Below, piece after piece: positions 30,254-38,062 of a DNA stretch of 41,087 nt. Under the pieces are notes generated by a model. That model had not been told where the DNA came from and did not search any database. It saw only the letters and a list, made by a program, of their open reading frames with translations. Numbering within the stretch: the stretch's first letter is position 1; each line of letters opens with the position of its first letter. The stretch is taken from positions 1 to 41,087 of the forward strand of contig JAJFGO010000113.1 of NCBI GenBank assembly GCA_021776095.1, in the 5' to 3' direction. Source of the stretch: Kiloniellaceae bacterium (GTDB lineage: Bacteria > Pseudomonadota > Alphaproteobacteria > Kiloniellales > J153). The position numbers and the translations under genes were made by a program.

Positions 30254-30484
30254 ATGCTGCCTGACCAATACCCATACGCCCTGATGCACGTTGACGGATG
30301 CGAGGGCATTGCCTTCCACCTGAAGCGCAAGCCGAGCGATGGCGATGCGCTGTCTGTAGACGACATGATGGTTCACGGCAGGCAGCCTGTAGATGGGCAA
30401 CAAATATTATGTGAGAAATGCGGCAAGGCCCTGATGATGGGTGAGCTGAGGCCGCAATATGTGGAGGCTAAGGATCAACCCTAA
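30254..30484 (+). CDS. Small zinc-binding-like protein (76 aa)
   Basis: ATG at 30254 behind CAGGAG. C-x2-C (CEKCGKAL) near residue 55, a His-rich middle (VHGRQPVDG) and a Cys near residue 15. Gene tails overlap by 17 bases with the minus-strand gene after it. No family name. Confidence 0.6.
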   Translation: MLPDQYPYALMHVDGCEGIAFHLKRKPSDGDALSVDDMMVHGRQPVDGQQILCEKCGKALMMGELRPQYVEAKDQP

Positions 30485-30716
30485 GCCCCTTGCTCGGCAT
30501 CCATGGAATGTCATGGCACTCTGCCAGCTCTAACACCCAGTCCATACCCCCGAATGTTACCACCTTGCTATCTCTGTAGGACTGCCCTGTTATGTCTTGG
30601 TTCAGCATCCCTTCCTGTATCTCGCAGACCTCTCTACTCTCGTGCGTAATGATGCGTTGCAGTGAGAAGGTCGGGTCGGATAACAGAACGAATGTCACTA
30701 TCATAAATGCTTTCAT
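30468..30716 (-). CDS. Small exported protein (82 aa), lone minus-strand gene
   Basis: From the ATG at 30716 the product starts MKAFMIVTFVLLSDPTFS, a signal peptide-like stretch. A short mature domain follows with two Cys (REVCEIQ and AECHDIP) that could form a disulfide, and a Trp near each end. A longer frame exists but is antisense to the neighbouring gene. It is the only minus-strand gene within the rightward block. TATAAT lies 9 bases before its ATG, suggesting a near-leaderless transcript. A moron-like exported protein is possible. Confidence 0.55.
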   Translation of the reverse strand: MKAFMIVTFVLLSDPTFSLQRIITHESREVCEIQEGMLNQDITGQSYRDSKVVTFGGMDWVLELAECHDIPWMPSKGLRVDP

Positions 30717-30733
30717 GCTGATATTATAACCAG

Positions 30734-30913
30734 ATGACGCGCAAATACAAAGTTCAAAAAAAGACAGCAATATGGTACTGGATGGCCGAGTTCCTTGTTC
30801 TGGAACATGCGGTCTCTTACGCGATAGATATACACAGCGATGACCCGTCCTCAAGAGTAAGAGTGGTGCGGGGTAAGAACGTCATCAAATTGTTTAATCC
30901 ACAAACTCAGTAA
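30734..30913 (+). CDS. Hypothetical small basic protein (59 aa)
   Basis: ATG at 30734, 17 bases from the divergent ATG at 30716, with no clear ribosome site. Product: KYKVQKKTAIWYWMAEFLVLEHAVSYAIDIHSDD..., ending VIKLFNPQTQ. Well-formed amphipathic sequence, too short for routine calling. Precedes the primase-helicase promoter. Confidence 0.55.
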   Translation: MTRKYKVQKKTAIWYWMAEFLVLEHAVSYAIDIHSDDPSSRVRVVRGKNVIKLFNPQTQ

Positions 30914-30931
30914 ATTTTTTAAAATTCATCA

Positions 30932-30961
30932 TTGACCATCTCTCAGACGTATTCCTAAAAT
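30932..30961 (+). promoter_or_regulatory. Putative promoter for the replication module
   Basis: TTGACC (30932-30937), 18 bases, TAAAAT (30956-30961). A start near 30968 would leave the first usable codon at GTG 31039 or TTG 31054. Confidence 0.5.
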
Positions 30962-31053
30962 CGTGATTGCTGGTGCGTTCTGAACGCGGCAAGTTGAGGG
31001 GGTGGCACAGCACAATCTCAGGCCAGCTTTTAACCACTGTGCGGGAAACTAAA

Positions 31054-33906
31054 TTGTCAGAATACGTAGATAAATTCATCAGCCATATCGAAGCAGCAGG
31101 GTGCGCTCCAGCAAGCGCCGCCGATATTGTTGACACAGATGGTAAGCAAAAATTAATCAAAGGGCATGACGACCGCAACGGATCGAAGTCCTTATATTTC
31201 TCCTACATAGAAGATCAGTATGGTGCGTTCGGCACATACAAGTCCTGCAAGTCAGGGCTGAACGGCTGGTGGAACAACAAGGCATCTAAGGATCTGAGTG
31301 ATGCAGAGAAGGATGAATTTAACCGCAAGCGCGATGAGCGCCGAGCGGCAGAGAAGAAATTGCGCAAAGCAGATGCAGACGCATGCGCCGCCCAAGCCAA
31401 AGAGCTTTGGGAGATGGCGAAGCCTGCTAAGTCGCATCCGTATCTCACTAAAAAGAAAGTGAAGGGCGCTGGTTGCCGCGTTCACGATGGAATGCTTTTG
31501 ATCCCGCTGCGTAATACGGATGGTGAACTCAGGACGTTCCAGACAATAACTAAAGACGGTAAAGATAGATGGTATAGTTTCTTCTTGCCGGATGGGACTT
31601 TGGCAAAGGGCGGTGATAAGGCTGGGTGTTATCATGGCGTAGTCCATCCAAAGAAGAATAGGGACGTGATCTGTGTAGCGGAGGGGTACGCCACAGCGCG
31701 TTCTATTGCGGAGGCGACAGGTATTGCAGTGGTTGCGGCTATGGACGCCGGATCACTCAAGCCTGTCGCCAAAACTATCAAAAAGAAACATCCAGAAGCG
31801 ACAATCATTATAGGAGCAGACAATGACCAATGGACATTTAAGACACCAAGGCCAGCTAAAGTTAAGGACATCAAAAAGGGCGAGGTGGCTGGTGACGATG
31901 AGCGCTGGACCGAGTGGCGCGATGCCGACTTTCTCACCAATGTCGGCGTTGAAAAAGCACAGCAGGCTGCGGCAGCGGTGGGTGGCTATGCTGTCATTCC
32001 CGACATTCCGGGTAACGACCCAGACAAGCGGTCAGACTTTAACGACATTCATACATCAGATGGAGCTAAAGCTGTAGTCAAGCAGTTCGATGAGATGCTG
32101 GCGATCATAGAGGAGAACAAGCTACGCGCTCCTGTAGATGACGGGCCGCCAAACCACCACGAGGAAGTGCCGGGGCATGATGAGGATGTCGCTGCGATGG
32201 CTCGCAACTTTGATCCTGATGACGTTGGCGACATGGGTTTCCCCTTACGGATACTCGGAGAGCAGGGCGATAAATATTGTTACTATCCGTTCAACAAACA
32301 AAAGATCGTAAAGCTCACACCGAAAGAGCATACATTCCCAACCCTCTACACGCTCGCTGATGTAGATCAGTGGGAGGCTGTCCTCGGCTCTAAGATGAGT
32401 AAGTCGCAGATGGCAGATGTCATTGCCAACATGCTGATAAAAGAGTCGCACAGAAAGCCAGCGTTCGAGGAGCATGGCAGGGTGAGAGGCAGCGGAGCGT
32501 GGCTTGATGCGGGCCGGTTCTTGCTGCACTGTGGCGATGAAGTCATAGAGGACGGTAAGAGGGTGAAGCCGAAAGACATCCTCGGTAAGTACACGTATGT
32601 TAAGTCAGGAATTGTCTTTGATCCTCATGATGACGCGCTACCCGATGAGGAGGCGGTCAAGCTCAAAGATATATGCGCGATGTTTAATTGGGAGCGCTCA
32701 CTGTCCGGCACGCTAATGGCAGGGTGGATTGTTATCGCTCCGGTATGCGCTGCTTTAGACTGGAGGCCGCATGTCTGGATGACGGGCGAGAGTGGCTCCG
32801 GTAAGAGTACGATAATAAGGAAGATCGTTCGGACTATCCTTGGCGACTGCGCTATCAATCTGGACGGTGGCACAACAGAGGCGGCGATCAGGAATAAGAT
32901 CGGGAACTCCGCAAGACCTGTCGTTATTGACGAGGCTGGTGGTAAGCCGGGCGGCTCCAACTATGACACAGACATGGACAAGATCATCTCTCTAGCAAGG
33001 GGCGCGTCAGATGGCAGCAACATACTTAAGATGGGTCAGGAGCAAGTTGCAATCCGGGCGTGCTTCTGCTTCGGAGGGGTGACGCCGCCAATCACCTCTC
33101 TACAGGATGAGACACGTAACACTCTCATGGCTCTGAAGAAAAACAAAGGTGCCGATGCGTATGAGGACTTCGCAGACATCGTTAATAAAATTGATAATAC
33201 CATCACACCGGAATACTCACGCAAGCTGTTGCGCCGGACAGTAGATAACATCGACACGCTGCTGGCTAACGTAAAGACGTTCAAGAAGGTCGCCACAGAG
33301 CACCTGCGTGATGCGAGGTCGGCTGACCAGATAGCGCCCATGCTTGCTGGTTACTGCCTGCTCATTGACACAGAGATCATCACCGAAGAGAAGGCTAAGG
33401 CTATAGTGGAGAAGCGTAGCTGGATCGAGCACACCACCATCACCGTCAAGAGCGACCCTGAGAGGCTGCTGCAATATATCTGCACGATCACAGTTCCCGT
33501 TAGATCTCTGGGCATAGACATGACCATTGGCGACTGCATCCTGAACGCCATTAACTCAGACAACGGGCCTCTGGGGGTGGACACAGCAAGGAGGATGCTT
33601 GCCAACTACAGCATTAAACTTGCTAAAAATAATGAGGGTGTTTTGTTCGGGGCGAGCAATCAGAGCATGGAGCAAAAGCTCAGGAATACGGAGTGGGCGA
33701 GAGGGTACAAGAAGATGCTGGAGCAACTTGACTTTTCCGAGCCGGTGGGGAGCACAAGCTTTAGTGCTGGCAATAAGCAGCGGGCGGTTAAGCTGCCGAT
33801 GTCATATTTTCTTGATGACGATCAAACGCATCAGCCATCGCTCCCCATAGACGAGCCTGAGAAGATAGATGTTATGGAGGAAAAGTATGAAATACCATTT
33901 GATTGA
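31054..33906 (+). CDS. Toprim primase / P-loop helicase (950 aa)
   Basis: The frame is open from 30967, but the promoter upstream argues for a later start; TTG 31054 (after GGGAA) or GTG 31039 fit best. Domains: N-terminal DNA-binding part with an arm rich in Lys/Arg (about 75-115), Toprim core with VAEGYATA (Glu ~210) and GADNDQ (Asp ~256-258), then a linker, then a P-loop ATPase with GESGSGKST (578-586) and PVVIDEAG (Asp ~626). This is a fused primase-helicase of the kind used by plasmids and phages for replication. Stop overlaps the next gene's frame by 20 bases. Confidence 0.8.
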   Translation: MSEYVDKFISHIEAAGCAPASAADIVDTDGKQKLIKGHDDRNGSKSLYFSYIEDQYGAFGTYKSCKSGLNGWWNNKASKDLSDAEKDEFNRKRDERRAAEKKLRKADADACAAQAKELWEMAKPAKSHPYLTKKKVKGAGCRVHDGMLLIPLRNTDGELRTFQTITKDGKDRWYSFFLPDGTLAKGGDKAGCYHGVVHPKKNRDVICVAEGYATARSIAEATGIAVVAAMDAGSLKPVAKTIKKKHPEATIIIGADNDQWTFKTPRPAKVKDIKKGEVAGDDERWTEWRDADFLTNVGVEKAQQAAAAVGGYAVIPDIPGNDPDKRSDFNDIHTSDGAKAVVKQFDEMLAIIEENKLRAPVDDGPPNHHEEVPGHDEDVAAMARNFDPDDVGDMGFPLRILGEQGDKYCYYPFNKQKIVKLTPKEHTFPTLYTLADVDQWEAVLGSKMSKSQMADVIANMLIKESHRKPAFEEHGRVRGSGAWLDAGRFLLHCGDEVIEDGKRVKPKDILGKYTYVKSGIVFDPHDDALPDEEAVKLKDICAMFNWERSLSGTLMAGWIVIAPVCAALDWRPHVWMTGESGSGKSTIIRKIVRTILGDCAINLDGGTTEAAIRNKIGNSARPVVIDEAGGKPGGSNYDTDMDKIISLARGASDGSNILKMGQEQVAIRACFCFGGVTPPITSLQDETRNTLMALKKNKGADAYEDFADIVNKIDNTITPEYSRKLLRRTVDNIDTLLANVKTFKKVATEHLRDARSADQIAPMLAGYCLLIDTEIITEEKAKAIVEKRSWIEHTTITVKSDPERLLQYICTITVPVRSLGIDMTIGDCILNAINSDNGPLGVDTARRMLANYSIKLAKNNEGVLFGASNQSMEQKLRNTEWARGYKKMLEQLDFSEPVGSTSFSAGNKQRAVKLPMSYFLDDDQTHQPSLPIDEPEKIDVMEEKYEIPFD

Positions 33907-34042
33907 TGAGGAAGAAGAGTTCGAGGAGCGAGCCGCCATACTTGAGTATGATGCAGGCTATACTCGCGAGGAAGCAGAGAGACTGGCGAAGGAGATGGTC
34001 TGTGACGATATCATTATACCCACACCAAGACGAACAGATTAA
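33887..34042 (+). CDS. Small phage protein (51 aa)
   Basis: GGAGG six bases before ATG 33887. Product: acidic start, then ERAAILEYDAGYTREEAERLAKEM, a short helix-turn-helix-like pattern often seen as a stand-alone proteobacterial phage ORF. It overlaps the primase end by 20 bases and the helicase start by 41. Unknown function. Confidence 0.6.
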   Translation: MKYHLIDEEEEFEERAAILEYDAGYTREEAERLAKEMVCDDIIIPTPRRTD

Positions 34043-35390
34043 CGAAGTCCGTCAGGCGATGCGATCACATAAGCGCGTGCTGATGCAGTCACCCACCGGG
34101 TCCGGTAAGAGCGTGATGGCATCGGCAATGATTAGCGCGGCCAGAGATAAGGGAAGCAGGTCTGTGTTCATCGTGCCGAGGCGTGAGCTGCTTAAGCAGA
34201 TGGCTGACACGTTCGCCACCTTCCACATTCCGCACTCTTTTGTCGCGCCGAAGTATCCATTTAACCCGAAGGCCAAGACGCATATCGCGTCACTACAGAG
34301 CCTTAAAAGAAGATTGCCTGAGATGAGCAAGCCCGATGTTGTCTTTGTGGATGAGACACACTTCGGCACGAACATGCTCAACGATATGGTAGAGCACTAC
34401 ACAGCACTTGGATGCTACATTGTCGGACTATCAGCCACGCCTAAAAAGATGTCGGGTCAGGGGCTTGAATGCTGGTACGATGTGATGGTCCAGGGTAAGT
34501 CTGTGCGGTGGCTCATGGATAACGGCTTCCTGTCTGAGTACAGGGCCTTCGCCCCGTCTAAGGTGGATCTGGAGGGCATTGGGTCCAGCAATGGCGACTA
34601 TGCAAGGGGCGCTATAGATGAGCGTATGAGCGACAGTGTGATCATCGGCAACGCGGTGTCGCACTATAAGCGCCATGCTTGCGGCAAGCTCAATATAGCC
34701 TACTGCGCAGGCATCAAGTCATCCATGAAGACAGCGGAGAAATTTATCTCCGAGGGCATCCCTGCCGCGCACGTTGATGGCAAGACACCCCCTGATGTGT
34801 TACGGAAAATTATCTCAGATTTTGCCGCTCGCCGGATTTTGGTTTTGTGCAATTGTGACCTTCTAACTTTCGGCTTTGATTTAGCGCTCAACGCTGGGGT
34901 CAAGGACGTGACTGTAGAATGTATGAGTGATCTGAGGCCAACCAAGTCACTGCCTCTCCAGCTCCAGAAGTGGGGCAGGGTGCTGAGGCGCAAGGATGAG
35001 CCCGCCTTGATCTTTGATCACGCCAACAACTTTGACACCCACGGCCTGCCATGTCAGGAGCGTGAGTGGTCCCTTGCGAGTGAGGACAAGGACCAGCGCG
35101 AGCAGGGAGAGCGTGATGTGGAGGTCCGGCAGTGCCCAATCTGCTACCGCTGCCACGAGCCGACACCGACCTGCCCGTCATGCGGGTATGAGTATCCTAT
35201 AGTGAGCCGCGAGGTTCAGGAGCTGGAGGGTGAGCTGGAGGAGGTTGACCCCAAGGTGGTACGGGCGAAGAGAGCCAGCGAAGAGTACCGATGCGAGACC
35301 TTAGAGGACTGGCAGGCGCTGGGTAAGGAGCGTGGCCACAAGCCCGGCTGGGCATTCCATAGATTTACAAACATGAGGCCGAGGGACTGA
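34002..35390 (+). CDS. SF2 (DEAD/DEAH-type) helicase (462 aa)
   Basis: The GTG at 34002 after GGAG is preferred; the open frame goes on to 33903 but would lie in another gene. Motif I SPTGSGKS (30-37), II DETH (117-120), III SATP (144-147), VI LQKWGRVLRR (about 328-337). A C-terminal zinc ribbon follows: CPICYRCHEPTPTCPSCGY (about 379-397). Such helicases work in origin melting, repair or recombination beside the primase. The stop overlaps the next ATG. Confidence 0.85.
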   Translation: MTISLYPHQDEQINEVRQAMRSHKRVLMQSPTGSGKSVMASAMISAARDKGSRSVFIVPRRELLKQMADTFATFHIPHSFVAPKYPFNPKAKTHIASLQSLKRRLPEMSKPDVVFVDETHFGTNMLNDMVEHYTALGCYIVGLSATPKKMSGQGLECWYDVMVQGKSVRWLMDNGFLSEYRAFAPSKVDLEGIGSSNGDYARGAIDERMSDSVIIGNAVSHYKRHACGKLNIAYCAGIKSSMKTAEKFISEGIPAAHVDGKTPPDVLRKIISDFAARRILVLCNCDLLTFGFDLALNAGVKDVTVECMSDLRPTKSLPLQLQKWGRVLRRKDEPALIFDHANNFDTHGLPCQEREWSLASEDKDQREQGERDVEVRQCPICYRCHEPTPTCPSCGYEYPIVSREVQELEGELEEVDPKVVRAKRASEEYRCETLEDWQALGKERGHKPGWAFHRFTNMRPRD

Positions 35391-35626
35391 TGAGATACAC
35401 CTGCCCCACAGTCCTGTTCTCCGGCCGGGATGCCGAGGATGCCAAGGCATATATGAGGAGGTTTGGGCTATCCACTGAGGACGTGAAGATCACGCAGGGC
35501 GCTGAGACTGGTCAGGTTAACGTAAAGATACGAGAGGGTAAACATGTCGAACTCAGAGAAAGAAACGAACATACTACAGAGGTGCAGGCTGGCGGCTCAC
35601 AAGTACGGTCTGCAACTGTTTCGTAA
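35390..35626 (+). CDS. Hypothetical small protein (78 aa)
   Basis: TGATG coupling to the helicase. Contains TCPTVLFSGRDAEDAKAYMRRFGL and a charged C-terminus with VNVKIREGKHVELRERN. The end overlaps the nuclease gene by 83 bases, so the start of that gene or the length of this one may differ. No motif recognised. Confidence 0.5.
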   Translation: MRYTCPTVLFSGRDAEDAKAYMRRFGLSTEDVKITQGAETGQVNVKIREGKHVELRERNEHTTEVQAGGSQVRSATVS

Positions 35627-35951
35627 TAATGTCGGCCAAGCGTGGATGGGCAACAAGCTGGTGTGGAGTAAGGATCGTAGAGTGCTGACAATCTATGGCC
35701 CAAGACCTGTGAAATTTGGGCTTGCCAAAGACAGTGCTGATCTGATAGGACATAGGTCTGTTCTGGTGACGCCCGATATGGTCGGTGAAACGATAGCCAT
35801 TTTCGTTAGCGCAGAGGTTAAGAAACCAGGTAAGAAATTAACCCCCGGACAGGAAAACTGGATGAGAGAAGTGAGGAGGGCAGGTGGCCTAGCTGATGTG
35901 GTCCACAGCCCTGACGATTTAAAGAAATTTGACACAGGTTCGTGTCTTTGA
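35544..35951 (+). CDS. VRR-NUC-type nuclease (135 aa)
   Basis: Stand-alone VRR-NUC pattern: ILQRCRLAAHKYGLQLFRNNVG, GLAKDSADLIGH (Asp), IAIFVSAEVKKPGKKLT (E-x-K) and QENWMREVRRAGGLADVVHS. These supply the PD-(D/E)XK acidic and Lys residues. Phages use this family near recombination genes for processing branched DNA. The gene's end contains the -35 region of the next promoter. Confidence 0.8.
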   Translation: MSNSEKETNILQRCRLAAHKYGLQLFRNNVGQAWMGNKLVWSKDRRVLTIYGPRPVKFGLAKDSADLIGHRSVLVTPDMVGETIAIFVSAEVKKPGKKLTPGQENWMREVRRAGGLADVVHSPDDLKKFDTGSCL

Positions 35952-35957
35952 TAGAAT
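35929..35957 (+). promoter_or_regulatory. Sigma70-type promoter with GTTCGTGTC element
   Basis: TTGACA (35929-35934), 17 bases, TAGAAT (35952-35957). GACAC-AGGTTC-GTGTC is a dyad over the -35/spacer. GTTCGTGTC is also in the 25.69-kb promoter. Drives the genes from 35978. Confidence 0.75.
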
Positions 35958-35977
35958 ATAAGTATAGGAGAAATTTA

Positions 35978-36256
35978 ATGCCGCAAGAACAACAAATGCC
36001 AACAGAGCAGGAGCTTCACTTCGCTCAGACATATACTCAGAACCTCATGGCTTGGTCGCAGACCCAGATCAACGAGTGGGAGAACGTGCTGCCAGCAGAG
36101 GCGCTGATGGATGGCGTGATCGCCGGGATGGTCTCCAACCTGTACTCTATACTGCAAGCCAAGGGGTACACCTTCGAGCAGACTAGAGACGCTTTGAAGA
36201 TCGCCATAGATGGTATGTACGAGAACACAAAAGCTAATCATAAGGTGGTGAATTAG
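35978..36256 (+). CDS. Hypothetical early protein (92 aa)
   Basis: ATG at 35978 after TAGGAG, about 20 bases after the promoter. Gln/Glu-rich start, then helical: FAQTYTQNLMAWSQTQINEWENVLP, ALMDGVIAGMVSNLYSILQAKG. Probably a small helical-bundle protein; unknown function. The next gene starts directly at its stop. Confidence 0.65.
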   Translation: MPQEQQMPTEQELHFAQTYTQNLMAWSQTQINEWENVLPAEALMDGVIAGMVSNLYSILQAKGYTFEQTRDALKIAIDGMYENTKANHKVVN

Positions 36257-36445
36257 ATGCACATTAATGAGATATGCAGAAGAGTTGTTGAGTATGAGAA
36301 CGGTAAGTTCGGAATACAGTCTAGACACCTAGGTAGTAAGGCGTGGCTTGATGGTTTTCCAAGATATGATACCGAGGAAGAGGCTAGATCTTATATTGAT
36401 AACCAGAAAGTAAAGAGAGTATGTGATGGCAAAAGCGAACCATAA
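36257..36445 (+). CDS. Hypothetical small protein (62 aa)
   Basis: Directly after the previous stop. Mixed alpha/beta (VVEYENGKFGIQSRH, WLDGFPRYDTEEEARSYID), with an AP2/integrase-arm-like feel but no decisive residues. Unknown. Confidence 0.55.
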   Translation: MHINEICRRVVEYENGKFGIQSRHLGSKAWLDGFPRYDTEEEARSYIDNQKVKRVCDGKSEP

Positions 36446-36454
36446 GGTGAACTG

Positions 36455-36646
36455 ATGAGTAAATCATTTGAGGCATTCAAGAAGTATGAAAGTGCACAGG
36501 CCGTTGTGCGTGCCTTAGCCTCCAGAAACTCTGCCGGATTGAGCCAAAGAGAGAGGTTTGAGGCGAGTGTTGAATATGAGAAGGCCACAACTGAGGCGTT
36601 TAAAACCTACCAAGCCTATCAGGAGGCGCTGAGCGATGACAGCTAA
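36455..36646 (+). CDS. Hypothetical helical protein (63 aa)
   Basis: AAGGTGA site; strongly helical Ala/Glu/Lys sequence (FKKYESAQAVVRALASRN, FEASVEYEKATTEAFKTYQAYQEAL). Predicts a helical hairpin. Overlaps the next gene by 11 bases. Unknown. Confidence 0.6.
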   Translation: MSKSFEAFKKYESAQAVVRALASRNSAGLSQRERFEASVEYEKATTEAFKTYQAYQEALSDDS

Positions 36647-36833
36647 AGAGAAACAGCCCACTAATTATAAGGAGTACCTTGGAGATGGTGTTTATATGGA
36701 CTTCGATGGGTTCCATATAGTCCTAACCACAGAGGATGGGATCAGCGTTCAGAACACCGTCTATCTTGAGCCAGAGTTCCCTGAACGCATAGCGCAGTAT
36801 CGTGACAGAGTACATGAAAGGATAAAGAAATGA
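36636..36833 (+). CDS. Conserved small phage protein (65 aa)
   Basis: Contains EYLGDGVYMDFDGFHIVLTTED, a pattern I recognise from many phage early genes (G-D-G-V-Y-x-D-x-D-G), then YLEPEFPERIAQY. Function unknown. ATGA-coupled to the next gene. Confidence 0.75.
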   Translation: MTAKEKQPTNYKEYLGDGVYMDFDGFHIVLTTEDGISVQNTVYLEPEFPERIAQYRDRVHERIKK

Positions 36834-37165
36834 ATTTCAAAGATGATGGTGCAATACCTGAGGTTTTAAAGACAACCGTGTACGTTTCTATATGTGTAGA
36901 GAGCGAGTACGAATGGATGATAGGCGAGGTAAATATAAGTAATAGTAATTTTGCAGAGAATGATGGCGGCTACATCTTCCTTGGCTCTATTGACGTTGAG
37001 ATACCACTTAACACAATAGCCATAGATTTTAATAGTAGGGAGATCGAAGGACTAGAGAAGAAAAAACAAAAGGAGCTTGCTAGGCATCATGTTCAGATGA
37101 AAGAGTATCAAGACAGAATAGATAGCCTGCTTGCCATCGAGTACCAACCGGAGGAAGCAGCATGA
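36830..37165 (+). CDS. Hypothetical early protein (111 aa)
   Basis: ATGA-coupled at both ends. A beta-rich half (TTVYVSICVESEYEWMIGEV, YIFLGSIDVEIPLNTIAI) and a Lys/Gln-rich coiled C-terminus (LEKKKQKELARHHVQMKEYQDRIDSLL). Lies directly before the exonuclease gene; could support recombination but nothing proves it. Confidence 0.6.
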   Translation: MNFKDDGAIPEVLKTTVYVSICVESEYEWMIGEVNISNSNFAENDGGYIFLGSIDVEIPLNTIAIDFNSREIEGLEKKKQKELARHHVQMKEYQDRIDSLLAIEYQPEEAA

Positions 37166-38061
37166 GCGCGGAGAAAAAACAGTCCACTAAAGCAGAACTG
37201 TTCAAGGACATGGACATCGAGGACTATCACAGCCAGACCGATGTGCTGTCCAAGTCCATGCTCTCAAAGTTTGCTGACTGCCCAGCGCGGTTCGACTACC
37301 TCTACAACAAGGGCGGTGAGCAGGAGAGCAGCCCATCGCTTGAGCTGGGCAAGCTTGTGCATGTGCTCGCGCTGGAGCCGGAGCTATATAAAGATCAGTA
37401 CGCACTCACGCCTGATACATATATCAATGACAAGGGCGAGGAAAAAGGATGGCGCAACGACATGCGTATCAAGCCCGTAGCCGAGTGGCATGAGAGTGTT
37501 GGTGATAAGGCTGTCATCTCCAAGGCTGTACTTGAGCAAGCGCAGGAGATGGCAAAGGCTATCACGAGCGATACTTACGCCAATGCTCTGCTTGACGGTG
37601 ATGGCTATGTCGAGGCTTCGATCTTCTTTGAGTACGAGGGTATAAAATTTAGATGCAGGCCGGATGACATGAAGAACAACGGTCTTATCAATGATCTCAA
37701 GATCACGCGCAGCAACAAGCCCGGACTGTTCCAGAGGGACGCTTGGAATTTTGGCTATCACCTGTCTGTCGCACTGACCACTATAGGATATGAGGCGCTG
37801 TACGGTAAGAAGCCGGAGGACTATACATTCATCTGCGTGGAGCAAGAGGCTCCGTACATCGTCCAGTGCTACAACACCTATAGTACGTTCGATCCGATGA
37901 CCGGCCTGTCGCTGTACGACATGGGCATGTTCGAGCTTGATAGGCTGATCGAGAGATATAAAGAGTGCAAGGATGCCGACCACTGGCCTGCGTACTTCGA
38001 GGGTATACAACCGCTCGGTGCGCCGGGGTGGGCCGTTAAGCAGATGATGGAGGGAGAGTGA
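37162..38061 (+). CDS. RecE-like PD-(D/E)XK exonuclease (299 aa)
   Basis: N-terminal SQTDVLSKSMLSKFADCPARF (S-x-S-x-L-x-x-F-x-x-C-P), then LELGKLVHVLALEP. The nuclease core is IFFEYEGIKFRCRPDDMKNN with NDLKIT (Asp and Asp-x-Lys) and a helix FGYHLSVAL, as in DUF3799/lambda-exo-like exonucleases. These resect double-stranded ends for the partner annealing protein. RecT follows 1 base downstream. Confidence 0.85.
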   Translation: MSAEKKQSTKAELFKDMDIEDYHSQTDVLSKSMLSKFADCPARFDYLYNKGGEQESSPSLELGKLVHVLALEPELYKDQYALTPDTYINDKGEEKGWRNDMRIKPVAEWHESVGDKAVISKAVLEQAQEMAKAITSDTYANALLDGDGYVEASIFFEYEGIKFRCRPDDMKNNGLINDLKITRSNKPGLFQRDAWNFGYHLSVALTTIGYEALYGKKPEDYTFICVEQEAPYIVQCYNTYSTFDPMTGLSLYDMGMFELDRLIERYKECKDADHWPAYFEGIQPLGAPGWAVKQMMEGE

Positions 38062-38062
38062 G

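Noticed and set aside
30967-31053. TTG 30967 as primase-helicase start
   Set aside because: It coincides with the expected transcription start of the promoter at 30932-30961 and has no ribosome site.
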